This document shows, piece after piece, positions 1 through 9,548 of a DNA stretch of 64,000 bases. This DNA comes from Bacillota bacterium. GTDB taxonomy: Bacteria; Bacillota; Clostridia; Lachnospirales; Lachnospiraceae. The position numbers and the translations under genes are program-made. The notes below the pieces were generated by a model. It saw only the letters and a program-made list of their open reading frames with translations, made no database searches and was not told the DNA's origin. Location of the stretch: assembly GCA_023386315.1 (NCBI GenBank), contig JAEWJZ010000010.1, positions 62,001-126,000 of the forward strand. The letters are read 5' to 3'. Position 1 is the stretch's first letter; each line of letters opens with the position of its first letter.

Positions 1-1145
1 GCATAGATCATACCAAGTCCAAAAGCGATAAGTTTGTAAAACACTGCCTGCATGCTGCCAGCCACCATCATAAACTGAAGAAAGCATCCGAGACATATCA
101 GCAGGACACAGAGAGCAAAAATACCTCCCAGTTCTTCTGAAATTGCCGAGAAGATAAAGTCTTTTTCCACGACTGGAATCTTCCTCGGCATACCACGGTA
201 AAGTCCCATACCAAACCAGCCTCCTGTTCCAATTGCAAACAGGGACTGACTGATCTGATATCCTTTCCCGGCGATATCAGACCATGGATTTAACCAGGCT
301 GCGACACGTGTCTTCACATGACTGAACAGCTGGAATGCAAGCACAGACGAAAGAATTCCTCCCGCCGTTCCCCCAATTAAGTACCGCCATCTGCCGGTTG
401 CTATAAATAGCATAAACACATAGGTAATAAAGAAAATAAGTGCACTTCCTAAATCCTTTGAAAGCACAAGTATCAGAACATGAAGTGCTGAAATACCGCT
501 GACAGCAAGAATTGTCTTAAAACTGACAGAGCGGTAAAACATGGTCGCAATAAAAAATACGTAGCTGATCTTCACGAACTCAGACGGCTGAAAGGAAAAT
601 CCGGATATTCCTATGGACAGCTGAGCTCCATAACTTGTGGTTCCGGCAACACATACAATACCAAGAAGCAGAACGCCCCCAAGTCCGTAAACCCACGGAA
701 TTTTACTCAGCTGCCATACTCTGTCAATCACAAAGGGGATGATACAGGTAACTGCCGCCGCCACAGCAACGATCACAAACTGCTTTAGTGCCTTGTCAAA
801 AGACAGCCTGGTGAGCATAATAAAGCCCACCGACAAAAGCATGCACATGTTATTAACAAGCAGCCTGGATAAGTTCCTGTAAAACAGCCGGTACAAAAAC
901 AGGTAACCCAAAAAGAACACAACCTGTGCCCCATAGAAAACAAGCATCCGCTCATCCTCCGTCTCCAGCCAGATAATCCCGTACGCCAGAAGATGGATCA
1001 GAAACATAAAAATGTTCTGACGTCGGCATATGCTGTTTTTTCTCTTTTCGTCCTGAAAAGAAAAATAGCGAAAATTTAAATATGTGTATAAAGCGACTAA
1101 CAGTATCATTAAATATCTGGATACATCAATTATCAGATTAATCAT
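1..1145 (-). CDS. FtsW/RodA/SpoVE-family glycosyltransferase, 3' end cut by window
   Basis: This SEDS-family polytopic membrane protein polymerises lipid II into glycan strands for division, elongation or spore cortex. Translating the minus strand from ATG at 1145 gives an open frame of at least 381 residues that runs off the left edge. Many hydrophobic segments are visible, along with family landmarks: QPSEFVKISYV, LSKDLGSALIFF (the conserved D-x-G loop), GWFGMGLYRG and EELGGIFALCVLL. The start has an AGGTGATTT ribosome site and lies 7 bases after the U32 gene stop, so the two are probably co-transcribed. FtsW, RodA and SpoVE cannot be told apart without the C-terminus and a tree. Confidence 0.88.
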   Translation of the reverse strand, partial: MINLIIDVSRYLMILLVALYTYLNFRYFSFQDEKRKNSICRRQNIFMFLIHLLAYGIIWLETEDERMLVFYGAQVVFFLGYLFLYRLFYRNLSRLLVNNMCMLLSVGFIMLTRLSFDKALKQFVIVAVAAAVTCIIPFVIDRVWQLSKIPWVYGLGGVLLLGIVCVAGTTSYGAQLSIGISGFSFQPSEFVKISYVFFIATMFYRSVSFKTILAVSGISALHVLILVLSKDLGSALIFFITYVFMLFIATGRWRYLIGGTAGGILSSVLAFQLFSHVKTRVAAWLNPWSDIAGKGYQISQSLFAIGTGGWFGMGLYRGMPRKIPVVEKDFIFSAISEELGGIFALCVLLICLGCFLQFMMVAGSMQAVFYKLIAFGLGMIY

Positions 1146-1152
1146 AAATCAC

Positions 1153-3333
1153 CTACTCTATACCGCGTTTAAAATGTCCCCTTGTAAATTCCGTCAGAAA
1201 TGCCCCTGCCTTTTTCCCGTTCAGAAACTCATCTGCAAAAACCTGTAAAATCGATTCTGTCTCTTTGGGACTTTCAGTTGTAAACTGAAGCCTGAAAGAG
1301 GCGGGTGATAAGGAACCTACAGAATCACTCATCCCCAAAAGAGAAAGGGGAGCCGAGTTATAAATGGTATTGTAACAGAATGTACAATGGTTTTTTACAG
1401 GAAATTCTTTTCCCATGCGGTCTTTCAAATTTAATACCACCGGCGTCTTATCACACCGCTCCAGCCCCTGATGGATGCACTGTGCAGTCACCATCATAGG
1501 AAGGCGCCCGTAGATTAAAAGTTCTCCCGGAATCTCTAGTTTTTCCAATTCCCGGCTGTTTAATTCCACCGGCCAGGTAATCTCATGTGCACCAAGCTCC
1601 ATAAGCATCTCCTGAGCTCTGTTATTCATTCCGTACATACCGAAATCAAAAATCAGATATCCTTCCATGCCTGCGCTTTTTAAATAGCCCAGCTCTTCCA
1701 TGGACCGGATTAAGTATCCGTCAAATCCGGCTTCCTTCAGAGGTATCTGATGGCGTGCAAAGAACTGCTGCGCTTTTGTGCGGAAAATATGGGGCATGGT
1801 AAGGAAACATTGTTTTCCCCTGTCATGGCACGTCTTTACATATTGATTCCACCGGCCCGGTTCAAAATGGGCTGCATCAATATAAATTCTTTTTACATCG
1901 GCATTATGAACCACTGCATCAAAGCAATCCGGTTTTTCCAGGGAAGCAGTCAGTTTCGTGGTGGCTGATTCCGGGGTATTTAAAATATCCCGCCGTTTAC
2001 TTCCAGTATCCGTATTTTTGTATTCCCGTCTGTATTTATGGAGTATCTCTGCTTCCAGCGCTTCCAGACCTCTCCGTCTTAAATCATTAAGCGCCTGGAC
2101 AGGAAGAAAAATATTCCCATTTATCTCCGCTTCCAGCTTTTCAAACTGAAAGGGGGTATTACCCGTTTTATTTAACTGTTTTAATACCTTTTCTTCTGAC
2201 ATCGGCTGATTTTGAGCTGTCATTACCAGATCTCCTTCAGTCACAATACGATGCTCCTTTAGCTGAAGGATGAGCAAAGCCTTCTCTCCTTCCGTCAGCA
2301 GGACTTTTCCTGTAACAGGCTCTTTTAACTGCTTTTCAATATAATCACGATCCAGCATTTCAGATAACTGACTGTTGCCTTCCCGAAATGAAGGTTTTTC
2401 CTTCCAGACAATCATATCCCTGCCGTTATGTTGTCTGTAATATCCCTCTGTCTGTCCGCCTCTGTCAAACAGATCCAGCAGCGTTTTCCGATCCCCGTCC
2501 TCTACTTTATATCCGCCTCTGCCTTTTTTAAGATAGAGATCTGCATATTTGCGGTAAATACTTACCACTCCTGCCGTGTATCTGGGGCTCTTCATTCTGC
2601 CCTCGATCTTCATGGAATATACTCCGGCTTCTATGATGTCCGGTATTATATCCAGTGTACTTAAATCCTTTAAGCTTAAACAGTACCGTTCCTCTTTTTT
2701 TCCAAGAGTCTTTCCCCCGTCCTTCACGTCAAAGGGAAGGCGGCAGGTCTGGGCACATCTTCCACGGTTTCCGCTCCGGCCCCCGATCAGGCTGCTGAAA
2801 AGGCACTGTCCGGAATAACAATAGCAAAGAGCTCCATGTACAAAACTTTCAATTTCCACATCGACCTGGTCTTTGATCTGCCGGATCTCTTCTAAAGACA
2901 ATTCCCTTGCAGTCACAACCCGTTCTGCACCAAGCTCTTTTAAAAGCCCGGCTCCATGAACTCCGGTAATAGTCATCTGTGTGCTGGCATGAACAGGAAG
3001 GTCCGGAAATTGTTCCCTGACAAAGGAAAGCACTCCCAGATCCTGTACAATTACAGCATCTAATCCCTGTTTATAGTAAGGCAGAAGATATTCAAAAAGC
3101 TCCTTCATCTCCTGTTCCTTCATAAGAGTATTGACAGTTAAATAGAGTTTTCTGCCATGAAGATGAACATAATCAATGGCCTCCAGCAGCTTGTCCTCCC
3201 CGGGATTTTCCGCAAAGGCTCTGGCTCCGAACCGGCTTCCTCCAATATAAACTGCATCTGCTCCTGCGGCAACGGCTGCCTTCATGCTTTCAAACGAGCC
3301 TGCCGGAGCAAGGATCTCAACTGTTTTTTTCAC
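1153..3333 (-). CDS. U32-family protein with DUF3656-like C-terminus (RlhA-like)
   Basis: U32 proteins, once called collagenase-like peptidases, include Fe-S enzymes that hydroxylate RNA (RlhA on 23S rRNA, TrhP on tRNA). The protein opens with VEILAPAGSFESMKAAV and GADAVYIGG. It carries the U32 signature around ESFVHGALCYCYSGQC, followed by GNRGRCAQTCRLPF; these give the cysteine ligand set. A later CTFCYN adds cysteines. The long form (726 residues) resembles RlhA more than the short TrhP types. An ATG at 3408 is in frame but lies inside a terminator hairpin; GTG at 3333 has GGAGG five bases upstream and begins exactly at the conserved domain, so it was chosen. The RNA target is inferred from the family. 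Confidence 0.88.
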   Translation of the reverse strand: MKKTVEILAPAGSFESMKAAVAAGADAVYIGGSRFGARAFAENPGEDKLLEAIDYVHLHGRKLYLTVNTLMKEQEMKELFEYLLPYYKQGLDAVIVQDLGVLSFVREQFPDLPVHASTQMTITGVHGAGLLKELGAERVVTARELSLEEIRQIKDQVDVEIESFVHGALCYCYSGQCLFSSLIGGRSGNRGRCAQTCRLPFDVKDGGKTLGKKEERYCLSLKDLSTLDIIPDIIEAGVYSMKIEGRMKSPRYTAGVVSIYRKYADLYLKKGRGGYKVEDGDRKTLLDLFDRGGQTEGYYRQHNGRDMIVWKEKPSFREGNSQLSEMLDRDYIEKQLKEPVTGKVLLTEGEKALLILQLKEHRIVTEGDLVMTAQNQPMSEEKVLKQLNKTGNTPFQFEKLEAEINGNIFLPVQALNDLRRRGLEALEAEILHKYRREYKNTDTGSKRRDILNTPESATTKLTASLEKPDCFDAVVHNADVKRIYIDAAHFEPGRWNQYVKTCHDRGKQCFLTMPHIFRTKAQQFFARHQIPLKEAGFDGYLIRSMEELGYLKSAGMEGYLIFDFGMYGMNNRAQEMLMELGAHEITWPVELNSRELEKLEIPGELLIYGRLPMMVTAQCIHQGLERCDKTPVVLNLKDRMGKEFPVKNHCTFCYNTIYNSAPLSLLGMSDSVGSLSPASFRLQFTTESPKETESILQVFADEFLNGKKAGAFLTEFTRGHFKRGIE

Positions 3334-3370
3334 ATCTGCCTCCAAATCTTTCCCTGCGAATATTCTGATT

Positions 3371-3416
3371 GATAAAAAGGAGGAGGTCACGGACAATCCA
3401 TGAGACACCCCCTCCT
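3371..3416 (-). terminator. Intrinsic terminator after zapA
   Basis: On the minus strand GGAGGGGGT (3415-3407) pairs with ACCTCCTCC (3387-3379) with one G-U pair, followed by TTTTTATC. It ends the zapA transcript just after its stop and lies across the alternative upstream start of the U32 gene. Confidence 0.75.
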
Positions 3417-3419
3417 GCC

Positions 3420-3788
3420 TTATTCATTCCTGTCTGAACCGGAAGAATTCTTCAACCCTGCCAGTTCTGTCTTCACCGCCTCCAGTTTCATCTGGGTTGC
3501 AACCAGCTCATGTTTTAAACTGTAGGTTTCCTTTTCCATCTCTGCCTTCTGCTGTTCCAGTCTGGCGATCTGTTCTCTCGCTTTAAAATAATCATCTGCC
3601 ATGTTTAATTCTATCATAACGTTCTGGTATTCAGCGCTCTGCTTTGTGAATCCTTCCCGACGTTTTAAAGTTATGATCATCTCATTGATGTAGCTGGCAA
3701 GGCGCTGTATATAACCTTCTTCTTCACTGCCGCCAAGTGCATAAATCTTGCCATCTATCAAAACTTCTGTATAGTGCTTGGAATTCAT
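3420..3788 (-). CDS. zapA: Cell division protein ZapA
   Basis: ZapA binds and bundles FtsZ filaments at the septum. The 122-residue protein starts with the typical beta strands (TEVLIDGKIYALGG), then YIQRLASYINEMI, followed by a long charged helix (about residues 60-115, rich in E, K, Q and L) that should form the ZapA coiled-coil dimer. Length fits Firmicute ZapA proteins. The gene stands alone, with a possible TATAGT -10 box upstream and a clear terminator after it. The C-terminal GLKNSSGSDRNE tail looks disordered. Confidence 0.85.
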   Translation of the reverse strand: MNSKHYTEVLIDGKIYALGGSEEEGYIQRLASYINEMIITLKRREGFTKQSAEYQNVMIELNMADDYFKAREQIARLEQQKAEMEKETYSLKHELVATQMKLEAVKTELAGLKNSSGSDRNE

Positions 3789-3870
3789 GTTGTTCTCTCC
3801 CTGTTATCATTTGCTCTTTCTTTACTATATCATACTTTACACAGTTAGGAAAGTTCTAAAATTCAGGCAG

Positions 3871-4878
3871 TTAAGGCTCCATGGGGATTCCAAGATGCCC
3901 ATAGGCCCGTTCTGTTGCCACCCGTCCTCTGGACGTGCGGTTCAAAAATCCGTTCATCAGAAGATAGGGTTCATACACATCCTCCAGCGTACCCGCATCC
4001 TCACCCAGGGCAGCCGCAAGCGTATCAAGCCCTACGGGGCCTCCGGCAAATTTCTCAATTACCGTGGTAAGAATGGCACGGTCGTTGTAATCCAGTCCGA
4101 ATTTATCCACATCCAGTATATCCAGAGCGAAATCAGCCACTTCCTTCGTAATAACGCCATGATACTTGACCTGGGCAAAATCCCGGACTCTTTTTAAGAG
4201 ACGGTTTGCCAATCTGGGAGTCCCTCTGGAGCGCTTGGCAATCTCCACCGCTCCATCTTCTTCGATCTCCACTCCCAGTACCTCTGCAGAACGGGATACA
4301 ATGATCTTCAATTCTTCCGGGGTATAAAATTCCAGCTTCTGAACCACACCGAAACGATCCCTGAGAGGTGCAGTCAAAAGTCCGGCTCTGGTAGTAGCTC
4401 CCACCAGGGTAAACTTCGGCAGATCCAGCCGTATGGATCTGGCAGCGGACTCCTTACCCAGCATAATGTCAATGGCAAAATCCTCCATGGCAGGATAAAG
4501 AACCTCCTCCACCTGCCTGTTTAAACGGTGAATCTCATCAACAAACAGGACATCGCCTTCCTGAAGATTATTTAATATAGCGGCCATCTCACCTGGCTTT
4601 TCTATGGCGGGACCAGAAGTAACTTTCATGTTCACGCCCATCTCATTGGCAATAATTCCGGAAAGAGTGGTCTTTCCAAGTCCCGGAGGGCCATAGAATA
4701 ATACATGGTCCAGGGATTCTCCCCTGGCTTTGGCCGCTTCAATATATACCTTTAAATTGGTCCGAATCTTCTCCTGTCCGATATATTCATTCAGGCTTCT
4801 GGGTCTTAAATTCGGTTCAATCTTTTTATCTTCTTCTGTTAACTCTGTGGTTATTATTCTACGCTCCATCTTTGCCAT
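3871..4878 (-). CDS. ruvB: Holliday junction branch-migration ATPase RuvB
   Basis: RuvB is the AAA+ motor that drives Holliday junction migration with RuvA. The 335-residue protein shows Walker [11 protein letters not shown] near residue 65, Walker B DEIHR near 115, the sensor/arginine-finger stretch [18 protein letters not shown] and the C-terminal winged helix ending [19 protein letters not shown]. It begins 13 bases after the ruvA stop, so ruvA-ruvB form one unit. No ruvC is nearby, as is usual in Firmicutes. Full length and unremarkable. Confidence 0.97.
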   Translation of the reverse strand: MAKMERRIITTELTEEDKKIEPNLRPRSLNEYIGQEKIRTNLKVYIEAAKARGESLDHVLFYGPPGLGKTTLSGIIANEMGVNMKVTSGPAIEKPGEMAAILNNLQEGDVLFVDEIHRLNRQVEEVLYPAMEDFAIDIMLGKESAARSIRLDLPKFTLVGATTRAGLLTAPLRDRFGVVQKLEFYTPEELKIIVSRSAEVLGVEIEEDGAVEIAKRSRGTPRLANRLLKRVRDFAQVKYHGVITKEVADFALDILDVDKFGLDYNDRAILTTVIEKFAGGPVGLDTLAAALGEDAGTLEDVYEPYLLMNGFLNRTSRGRVATERAYGHLGIPMEP

Positions 4879-4891
4879 ACCCTGTTAATTT

Positions 4892-5500
4892 CTATATAAA
4901 TGCCAAGTGTTTCAAGGACGCCTTTAAAACATCCTCCACAGACATGGTATCAGTTACCTCTACCTGTCGTACCGCGCGTCCGGCTTCCGCAGGAGAATAT
5001 CCAAGTGCAGTGAGTGCATCGATGGCTTCGCCTGTCACCCCATCCTCTTTTGGGATCAGATTCCCTGCCTCCTTAAAGGATGCAGGAATAACATCCGCCA
5101 TATCAATCTTATCCTTTAAATCCAGAATGATTCTCTGTGCAGTTTTGGCACCCACACCGGGGGCTTTGGAAATAGTCTTCGCATCCCCTGAAATAACCGC
5201 TCTTTTTAAATCATCCGGATCCATGGAAGAAAGGATCCCAAGCGCTCCTTTGGGTCCGATTCCATTCACGCTGATCAGCTGCTTAAACATCTTTAAATCC
5301 TGCCGGCTTAAAAAGCCATAGAGACACATGGCATCCTCTCTCACCTGAAAATATGTATATAACTTTACTTCCCTGCCGACACCCGGAAGCTTCTCAAAAA
5401 CAGACAGGGGAATAAAAATTTCGTACCCCACGTTCCCGCATTCAATTACAACTGAATCTTCTGTCATCTCGGCGACTGGTCCTTTTACGAAAGAAATCAC
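4892..5500 (-). CDS. ruvA: Holliday junction DNA-binding protein RuvA
   Basis: RuvA tetramers bind the four-way junction and load RuvB. The 202-residue protein begins MISFVKGPVAE with an OB-fold first domain, followed by two helix-hairpin-helix stretches (LISVNGIGPKGALGIL and ISKAPGVGAKTAQRIILDL) and the small C-terminal domain (ALTALGYSPAEAGRAV) that contacts RuvB. A sigma-A promoter lies immediately upstream. It is divergent from the exonuclease gene. Confidence 0.97.
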   Translation of the reverse strand: MISFVKGPVAEMTEDSVVIECGNVGYEIFIPLSVFEKLPGVGREVKLYTYFQVREDAMCLYGFLSRQDLKMFKQLISVNGIGPKGALGILSSMDPDDLKRAVISGDAKTISKAPGVGAKTAQRIILDLKDKIDMADVIPASFKEAGNLIPKEDGVTGEAIDALTALGYSPAEAGRAVRQVEVTDTMSVEDVLKASLKHLAFI

Positions 5501-5553
5501 TCTGCAGTTCTCCTTTTTATGCCTTGCAAATACTTTAGTATAACCATTGCTTT

Positions 5554-5589
5554 GACCTTAATCATAGCATACTGCCAGTTGATATGCAA
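5554..5589 (-). promoter_or_regulatory. ruvAB sigma-A promoter
   Basis: On the minus strand TTGCAT (5589-5584), a 17-base spacer and TATGAT (5566-5561) lie 60 bases upstream of the ruvA start. Confidence 0.65.
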
Positions 5590-5620
5590 GCAATTGATCG
5601 AACAAATATTCTGTACTCCG

Positions 5621-5656
5621 TTGACGAACCAGAGAGCTTTGGTTATAATAAAAAGC
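5621..5656 (+). promoter_or_regulatory. Sigma-A promoter of the yprB-like gene
   Basis: TTGACG (5621-5626), 17 bases, TATAAT (5644-5649). Transcription from here would start near 5656, after the ATG at 5584, which supports the downstream start at 5680. Confidence 0.75.
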
Positions 5657-5679
5657 GAAAAGAAAGGACGAAACCGCAG

Positions 5680-6777
5680 ATGATAACGCTTAAGAAACAC
5701 ATTGCATTTGAAGAAACCTATCCCCTTGACCGTCTTGGGAACCGGGAAGATCTTCTTTTTTTCGATATTGAAACAACCGGATTTTCAGGGGAATACTCCA
5801 CACTCTATTTAATTGGCTGTGTCTATTACAGGGATGGAATGTGGAGTCTTGTTCAATGGTTTGCCGACACCCTGGATTCGGAAAAGGAGCTTCTTATTAC
5901 TTTCTTTGAATTTCTTAAAAGTTTCAAAAAGGTAATTCATTTTAACGGGGATGGGTTTGATATTCCCTACCTTTTAAAACGCTGCCATGCCTACAGGCTG
6001 GCCTATCATTTCTCTGATACCGAAAGCCTTGACATATACAGAAAAATCCGCCCATACCGGAATCTTTTAAGTCTTTCCAGCATGAAGCAGAAAGCCATCG
6101 AAGCATTCTTAGGTGTGGAACGGAAGGATCTTTATTCCGGCGGACAGCTGATTGAAGTTTATAAAGATTACTTAATTTCCAAAGACCAGTATCTCTTTGA
6201 TCTGCTGATACTGCATAATGAAGATGATTTAAAAGGCATGCCTTTAATTCTTCCCATACTGAACTACCCGGATTTTCTGGAGCACAGCTTTACCCTGACA
6301 GACCAGGCACTAATAAGCAGCCCCGACTTATTCGGGCGGGAGCAGCATCTGCTTAAACTGACACTTATGAACGGCTTTGCTGTTCCTGTGGGATTTACAA
6401 AGGCCAATTCCATGGTTACGGCAAAGGCTGAGGGACAGGAGCTCACTCTTACCATCGACTTATATGAAGGAGAACTGAAATACTTTTATCCTGATTATAA
6501 AAATTATTATTATCTCGTTTATGAAGACAGAGCCATACATAAAAGTGTAGCCGAATATGTGGACAAAGAAGCAAGAGTGAAAGCCACCGCAAAAAACTGC
6601 TATATCCGGCAGACCGGTTGTTATCTGCCTCAGTTCTCCCCTTTATGGACGCCCGCTCTTCAAAATCAATGGAAAGATAAAATCACCTATTTTACCTACG
6701 ATCCGGATTTCTTTCACGATCAGGAAAAGCTGCAGGGCTATATCCGGCATCTTTTTGACCATCTTTCTTCGTCCTGA
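5680..6777 (+). CDS. YprB-type ribonuclease H-like exonuclease domain protein
   Basis: The N-terminal half is a DEDD/RNase H-like fold of the YprB type: FFDIETTGFSG gives the first acidic motif, KVIHFNGDGFDIPYLLKRC the second and LLILHNEDDLKGM a later acidic stretch near residue 190. The C-terminal part (TYFTYDPDFFHDQEKLQ and before) is family specific. An earlier in-frame ATG at 5584 lies upstream of the promoter; the ATG at 5680 follows AGAAAGGA and gives 365 residues. The gene is divergent from ruvA and may act in DNA or RNA end processing, but the substrate is not known. It ends 6 bases from the convergent AraC gene. Confidence 0.8.
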   Translation: MITLKKHIAFEETYPLDRLGNREDLLFFDIETTGFSGEYSTLYLIGCVYYRDGMWSLVQWFADTLDSEKELLITFFEFLKSFKKVIHFNGDGFDIPYLLKRCHAYRLAYHFSDTESLDIYRKIRPYRNLLSLSSMKQKAIEAFLGVERKDLYSGGQLIEVYKDYLISKDQYLFDLLILHNEDDLKGMPLILPILNYPDFLEHSFTLTDQALISSPDLFGREQHLLKLTLMNGFAVPVGFTKANSMVTAKAEGQELTLTIDLYEGELKYFYPDYKNYYYLVYEDRAIHKSVAEYVDKEARVKATAKNCYIRQTGCYLPQFSPLWTPALQNQWKDKITYFTYDPDFFHDQEKLQGYIRHLFDHLSSS

Positions 6778-6783
6778 ATCCGC

Positions 6784-7593
6784 TCATAAAATACCCTGCA
6801 TTTTCCGGAAATCTCTTGGAGATACGCCTTTTATCTTTTTAAAGGCATCTCCAAAGTAATTCCCGTCTCCGAACCCGCATTCCACTGCAATATCCGTCAC
6901 GGATTTTCCCGTATTCAGTAACAGTGATGCGGCTTCCCGGATTCGGATATTGGTAAGATACTCCTTAAAACCGAACCCTGTAACAGCTTTGAATTTCCTT
7001 GAGAAATAAGCCGGGCTCATATGTATCCTTTCTGCGACCTCACCCAGAGTAACCGGCGTTCCATAATTATGGTAGATATATTCCGCCGCTTCTTCTATAG
7101 CCTTTTCCGCCACCTGAAGCTTCCCTGTATCTGACTTTGCTTCCCTGCATCTGGAGAGAAAAATCAGAAGTTCATACAGATAGTTTCTCCTCATCACAGG
7201 CGAATATCCATCCTGGCCGGCGCCTTCATAGACCATTTTCTGAATCAGTTCTTCTGCATAGGGCCTGCTGCCTGAAGGTATGGAAATCCTGGAATTCTGA
7301 AATAAAGCATCCATCAGACGGCTGCCGCAGCTTTGTATCATGTCATTTAGGTATTCCGTATCAAAGCTTAAAGTAATCCTTTCATTGACCGGGCTGGAAT
7401 GATAGGTCGTCCGGTGGATTTCACCAGGAGAGATGAATATCATATCACCAGGTTCTAGATAATATAAGGTATGATTGATAAATATTTTACAATGTCCGGA
7501 CACCAGATAGAACAGTTCATAGTAAGGGTGCCAATGGCTTCTCACCATATTGAATTCATAAGAACGCCTTGTTCTGCTGATTAAAAATTCCAT
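6784..7593 (-). CDS. AraC-family transcriptional regulator with cupin sensor domain
   Basis: The 269-residue protein starts with a cupin-like ligand domain (HWHPYYELFYLVSG, then LEPGDMIFISPGEIH) and ends with two helix-turn-helix motifs: LGEVAERIHMSPAYFSRKFK and VTDIAVECGFGDGNYFGDAF, finishing with the conserved GVSPRDFRK. Regulators of this layout usually respond to small sugars or metabolites. It starts 7 bases after the DUF5662-like gene stop, so the two are one transcript. No adjacent catabolic genes suggest its target. Confidence 0.9.
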   Translation of the reverse strand: MEFLISRTRRSYEFNMVRSHWHPYYELFYLVSGHCKIFINHTLYYLEPGDMIFISPGEIHRTTYHSSPVNERITLSFDTEYLNDMIQSCGSRLMDALFQNSRISIPSGSRPYAEELIQKMVYEGAGQDGYSPVMRRNYLYELLIFLSRCREAKSDTGKLQVAEKAIEEAAEYIYHNYGTPVTLGEVAERIHMSPAYFSRKFKAVTGFGFKEYLTNIRIREAASLLLNTGKSVTDIAVECGFGDGNYFGDAFKKIKGVSPRDFRKMQGIL

Positions 7594-7600
7594 AATCCTT

Positions 7601-8146
7601 TTAATAATCCCCTTTTTTTAACAGCTCTCTGATATAGGAAAAGGTTTTTTCCTCTCCCTCATCCTTTAACATCAGAAGGAGCTCTTCTAAAAGCTTTTCC
7701 GTCTCAGGTGCAACAATCATATAGGCTTTCCCCTGTACGTAATATTCCCATGGAGATGCATCCGTATATTCTTTCCCCTTATAGGTTTTGGAAGCTGCGA
7801 TCCGGTCCATAACCATCTCTGCCAGATAGTTAAGCGGCATTTTATAACCAATCAGTCCCTTTGAGGAGTCCATGGAAAAATCAATCCAGTATTCACAGTG
7901 ATGTTTGTTCCGTCCTTTGTGATGAAGCCATGCCCTGGAAAATCCCTTCTCTTCAATTTCCGCCGCATTGGGACTTCTGTTACCCTGATAATATAAAACA
8001 CCGGGTATGAATTCCTCCGGACTGTATTTGGAAAGATCATGGAGCAGCCCCTGCTTTATTAAGCCTACCCGGAAGCAGTTTTTCATGACCCGGATTTTGT
8101 GTATGTTAATGGTACATAAATGTCCCCAAAAATTCTTAAATTTCAT
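7601..8146 (-). CDS. DUF5662-like metal-binding (HD-like) protein
   Basis: This 181-residue soluble protein has two histidine-rich motifs, GLLHDLSKYSPEEF near residue 33 and WLHHKGRNKHHCEYW near residue 75, resembling a metal-dependent HD-like fold; NCBI-style names would be DUF5662 family (from memory). Function is unknown. The ribosome site AGGAAGGG supports ATG at 8146. It is the first gene of a pair with the AraC regulator. Confidence 0.65.
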   Translation of the reverse strand: MKFKNFWGHLCTINIHKIRVMKNCFRVGLIKQGLLHDLSKYSPEEFIPGVLYYQGNRSPNAAEIEEKGFSRAWLHHKGRNKHHCEYWIDFSMDSSKGLIGYKMPLNYLAEMVMDRIAASKTYKGKEYTDASPWEYYVQGKAYMIVAPETEKLLEELLLMLKDEGEEKTFSYIRELLKKGDY

Positions 8147-8270
8147 ATTCTGCCCTTCCTGTCCCTACGTAAAATCTTCACCCATTTTATCATATTTACC
8201 GATGATTTTACCACATATTTTTCGGTTTCATTTTTTTAAGAGAATTCTTGTTTTTTATAGTGGAAAATGT

Positions 8271-8306
8271 TTGACACCTTACCCATTTTATGCTATTCTT
8301 AGGGAA
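8271..8306 (+). promoter_or_regulatory. Promoter of the first cold-shock gene
   Basis: TTGACA (8271-8276), 17 bases, TATTCT (8294-8299). The predicted leader is about 53 bases, consistent with the untranslated leaders of cold-shock mRNAs. Confidence 0.75.
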
Positions 8307-8358
8307 GTTACAGATATCCTGTAGCAGTACAATTTTTAGTCGTTTTGGAGGTATCATA

Positions 8359-8556
8359 ATGAAAGGTACAGTTAAGTGGTTTAACAACCAAAAGGGTTAC
8401 GGATTTATTTCCGACGAACAGGGTAACGATGTTTTCGTTCACTACTCAGGTCTCAACATGGATGGTTTCAAATCTTTAGATGAAGGCGCTGCTGTAGAGT
8501 TCGATGTTGTAGACGGAGCTAAGGGTCCACAGGCTACAAACGTTATCAAAATATAA
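8359..8556 (+). CDS. CspA-family cold-shock protein
   Basis: A 65-residue single-domain nucleic acid chaperone. It has the RNP1-type KGYGFI and RNP2-type VFVHY motifs and the usual [16 protein letters not shown] opening. The start at 8359 is set by TTGGAGGT six bases upstream; an earlier in-frame ATG at 8290 lies inside the promoter. It is transcribed alone between its own promoter and terminator. A second cold-shock gene lies at 27171. Confidence 0.95.
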   Translation: MKGTVKWFNNQKGYGFISDEQGNDVFVHYSGLNMDGFKSLDEGAAVEFDVVDGAKGPQATNVIKI

Positions 8557-8625
8557 TCATTGACTCATCAGTGTACCTTTTTTCAATATAGGAAGAAGTT
8601 ATATTGTTTCACATGATTACGATTG

Positions 8626-8652
8626 GAGCCATCCCAGGATGGCTCTTTTTGA
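8626..8652 (+). terminator. Terminator of the first cold-shock gene
   Basis: GAGCCATCC (8626-8634) pairs with GGATGGCTC (8637-8645), followed by five T. Confidence 0.85.
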
Positions 8653-8669
8653 CGTTTCTTCCCTATCGG

Positions 8670-9548
8670 TTACTGCGCTTTCTCGTATAAATCTTTTAAG
8701 TCTTCCACTGTAAATTCATAATTTTTATTACAGAAATGGCAGTTTACTTCAATGCTCTTTCCTTCTTCGATCATCTCTTCCAGTTCTTTCCTGCCAATGC
8801 TGACAAGGGCCTTTTCAACTCTGGCTTTATCGCAGTTACAGTGAAACTTAACCGGAGTCTGTTCTAATATATCAAGTCCAAGTCCGCCCAGAATATAAGT
8901 CAGTATCATCTCCGGAGTTTTTCCCTCTTCCAGAAGAGATGTGACGGAATGGATCTCGCCCAGCCTTTTTTCCAACAGTGTAATCATCTCTTCGGATGCC
9001 CCCGGGAGCAGCTGAATGATAAAGCCCCCTGCCTGTTTCACCGTATTGTCTTTGTTCATCAGAACTCCCAGTGCTACAGAAGACGGAGTCTGTTCCGAAT
9101 TGGCATAATAATAGGTAAGATCTTCTGCAATCTCTCCTCCAACCAGAATTGTCTGTCCTACATACGGCTCTCTCAAACCAATGTCCTGAATCACACTTAA
9201 AACGCCTTCTCCGACAGCTCCGCCCACATCAAGCTTTCCAAACTCATTGGGAGGAAGCATAACGCCTGGATTATACGCATATCCTTTTACATTTCCCTTT
9301 GAGTCCGCAGTTACCGTCAGGCCTTCTATGGGGCCGCTGCCCTGGATCTTTATCGTCAGTAAATCCTCTTCACCCTTCATCATGATTCCCATCATACCGC
9401 CTGCTGTTAACAGCCTGCCTAACGCGGCAGTTGCCACGGGGCTTGTATTATGAGCCTGTCTTGCATACTCCACCAAATCTCTGGTAGTCGCTGCGAAAGC
9501 CCGGATCTGATGATCTCCTGCTGTCGCTCTTACAATATAATCAGCCAT
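8670..9548 (-). CDS. hslO: Redox-regulated chaperone Hsp33
   Basis: Hsp33 is a holdase activated when oxidation releases zinc from four cysteines. The 292-residue protein starts MADYIVRATAGDHQIRAFAA and ends with the switch: C-N-C in KFHCNCDKARVE and C-H-F-C in EVNCHFCNKNYEF, so all four zinc ligands are present. Start ATG at 9548 has AAAGGAGC at good spacing; the earlier in-frame start at 9578 has none. The start overlaps the methyltransferase stop by 8 bases, suggesting translational coupling. Confidence 0.95.
   Translation of the reverse strand: MADYIVRATAGDHQIRAFAATTRDLVEYARQAHNTSPVATAALGRLLTAGGMMGIMMKGEEDLLTIKIQGSGPIEGLTVTADSKGNVKGYAYNPGVMLPPNEFGKLDVGGAVGEGVLSVIQDIGLREPYVGQTILVGGEIAEDLTYYYANSEQTPSSVALGVLMNKDNTVKQAGGFIIQLLPGASEEMITLLEKRLGEIHSVTSLLEEGKTPEMILTYILGGLGLDILEQTPVKFHCNCDKARVEKALVSIGRKELEEMIEEGKSIEVNCHFCNKNYEFTVEDLKDLYEKAQ

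Noticed and set aside
5584..5679. Longer N-terminus of the YprB-like protein
   Set aside because: The consensus promoter lies inside it and the ATG at 5680 has a ribosome site.
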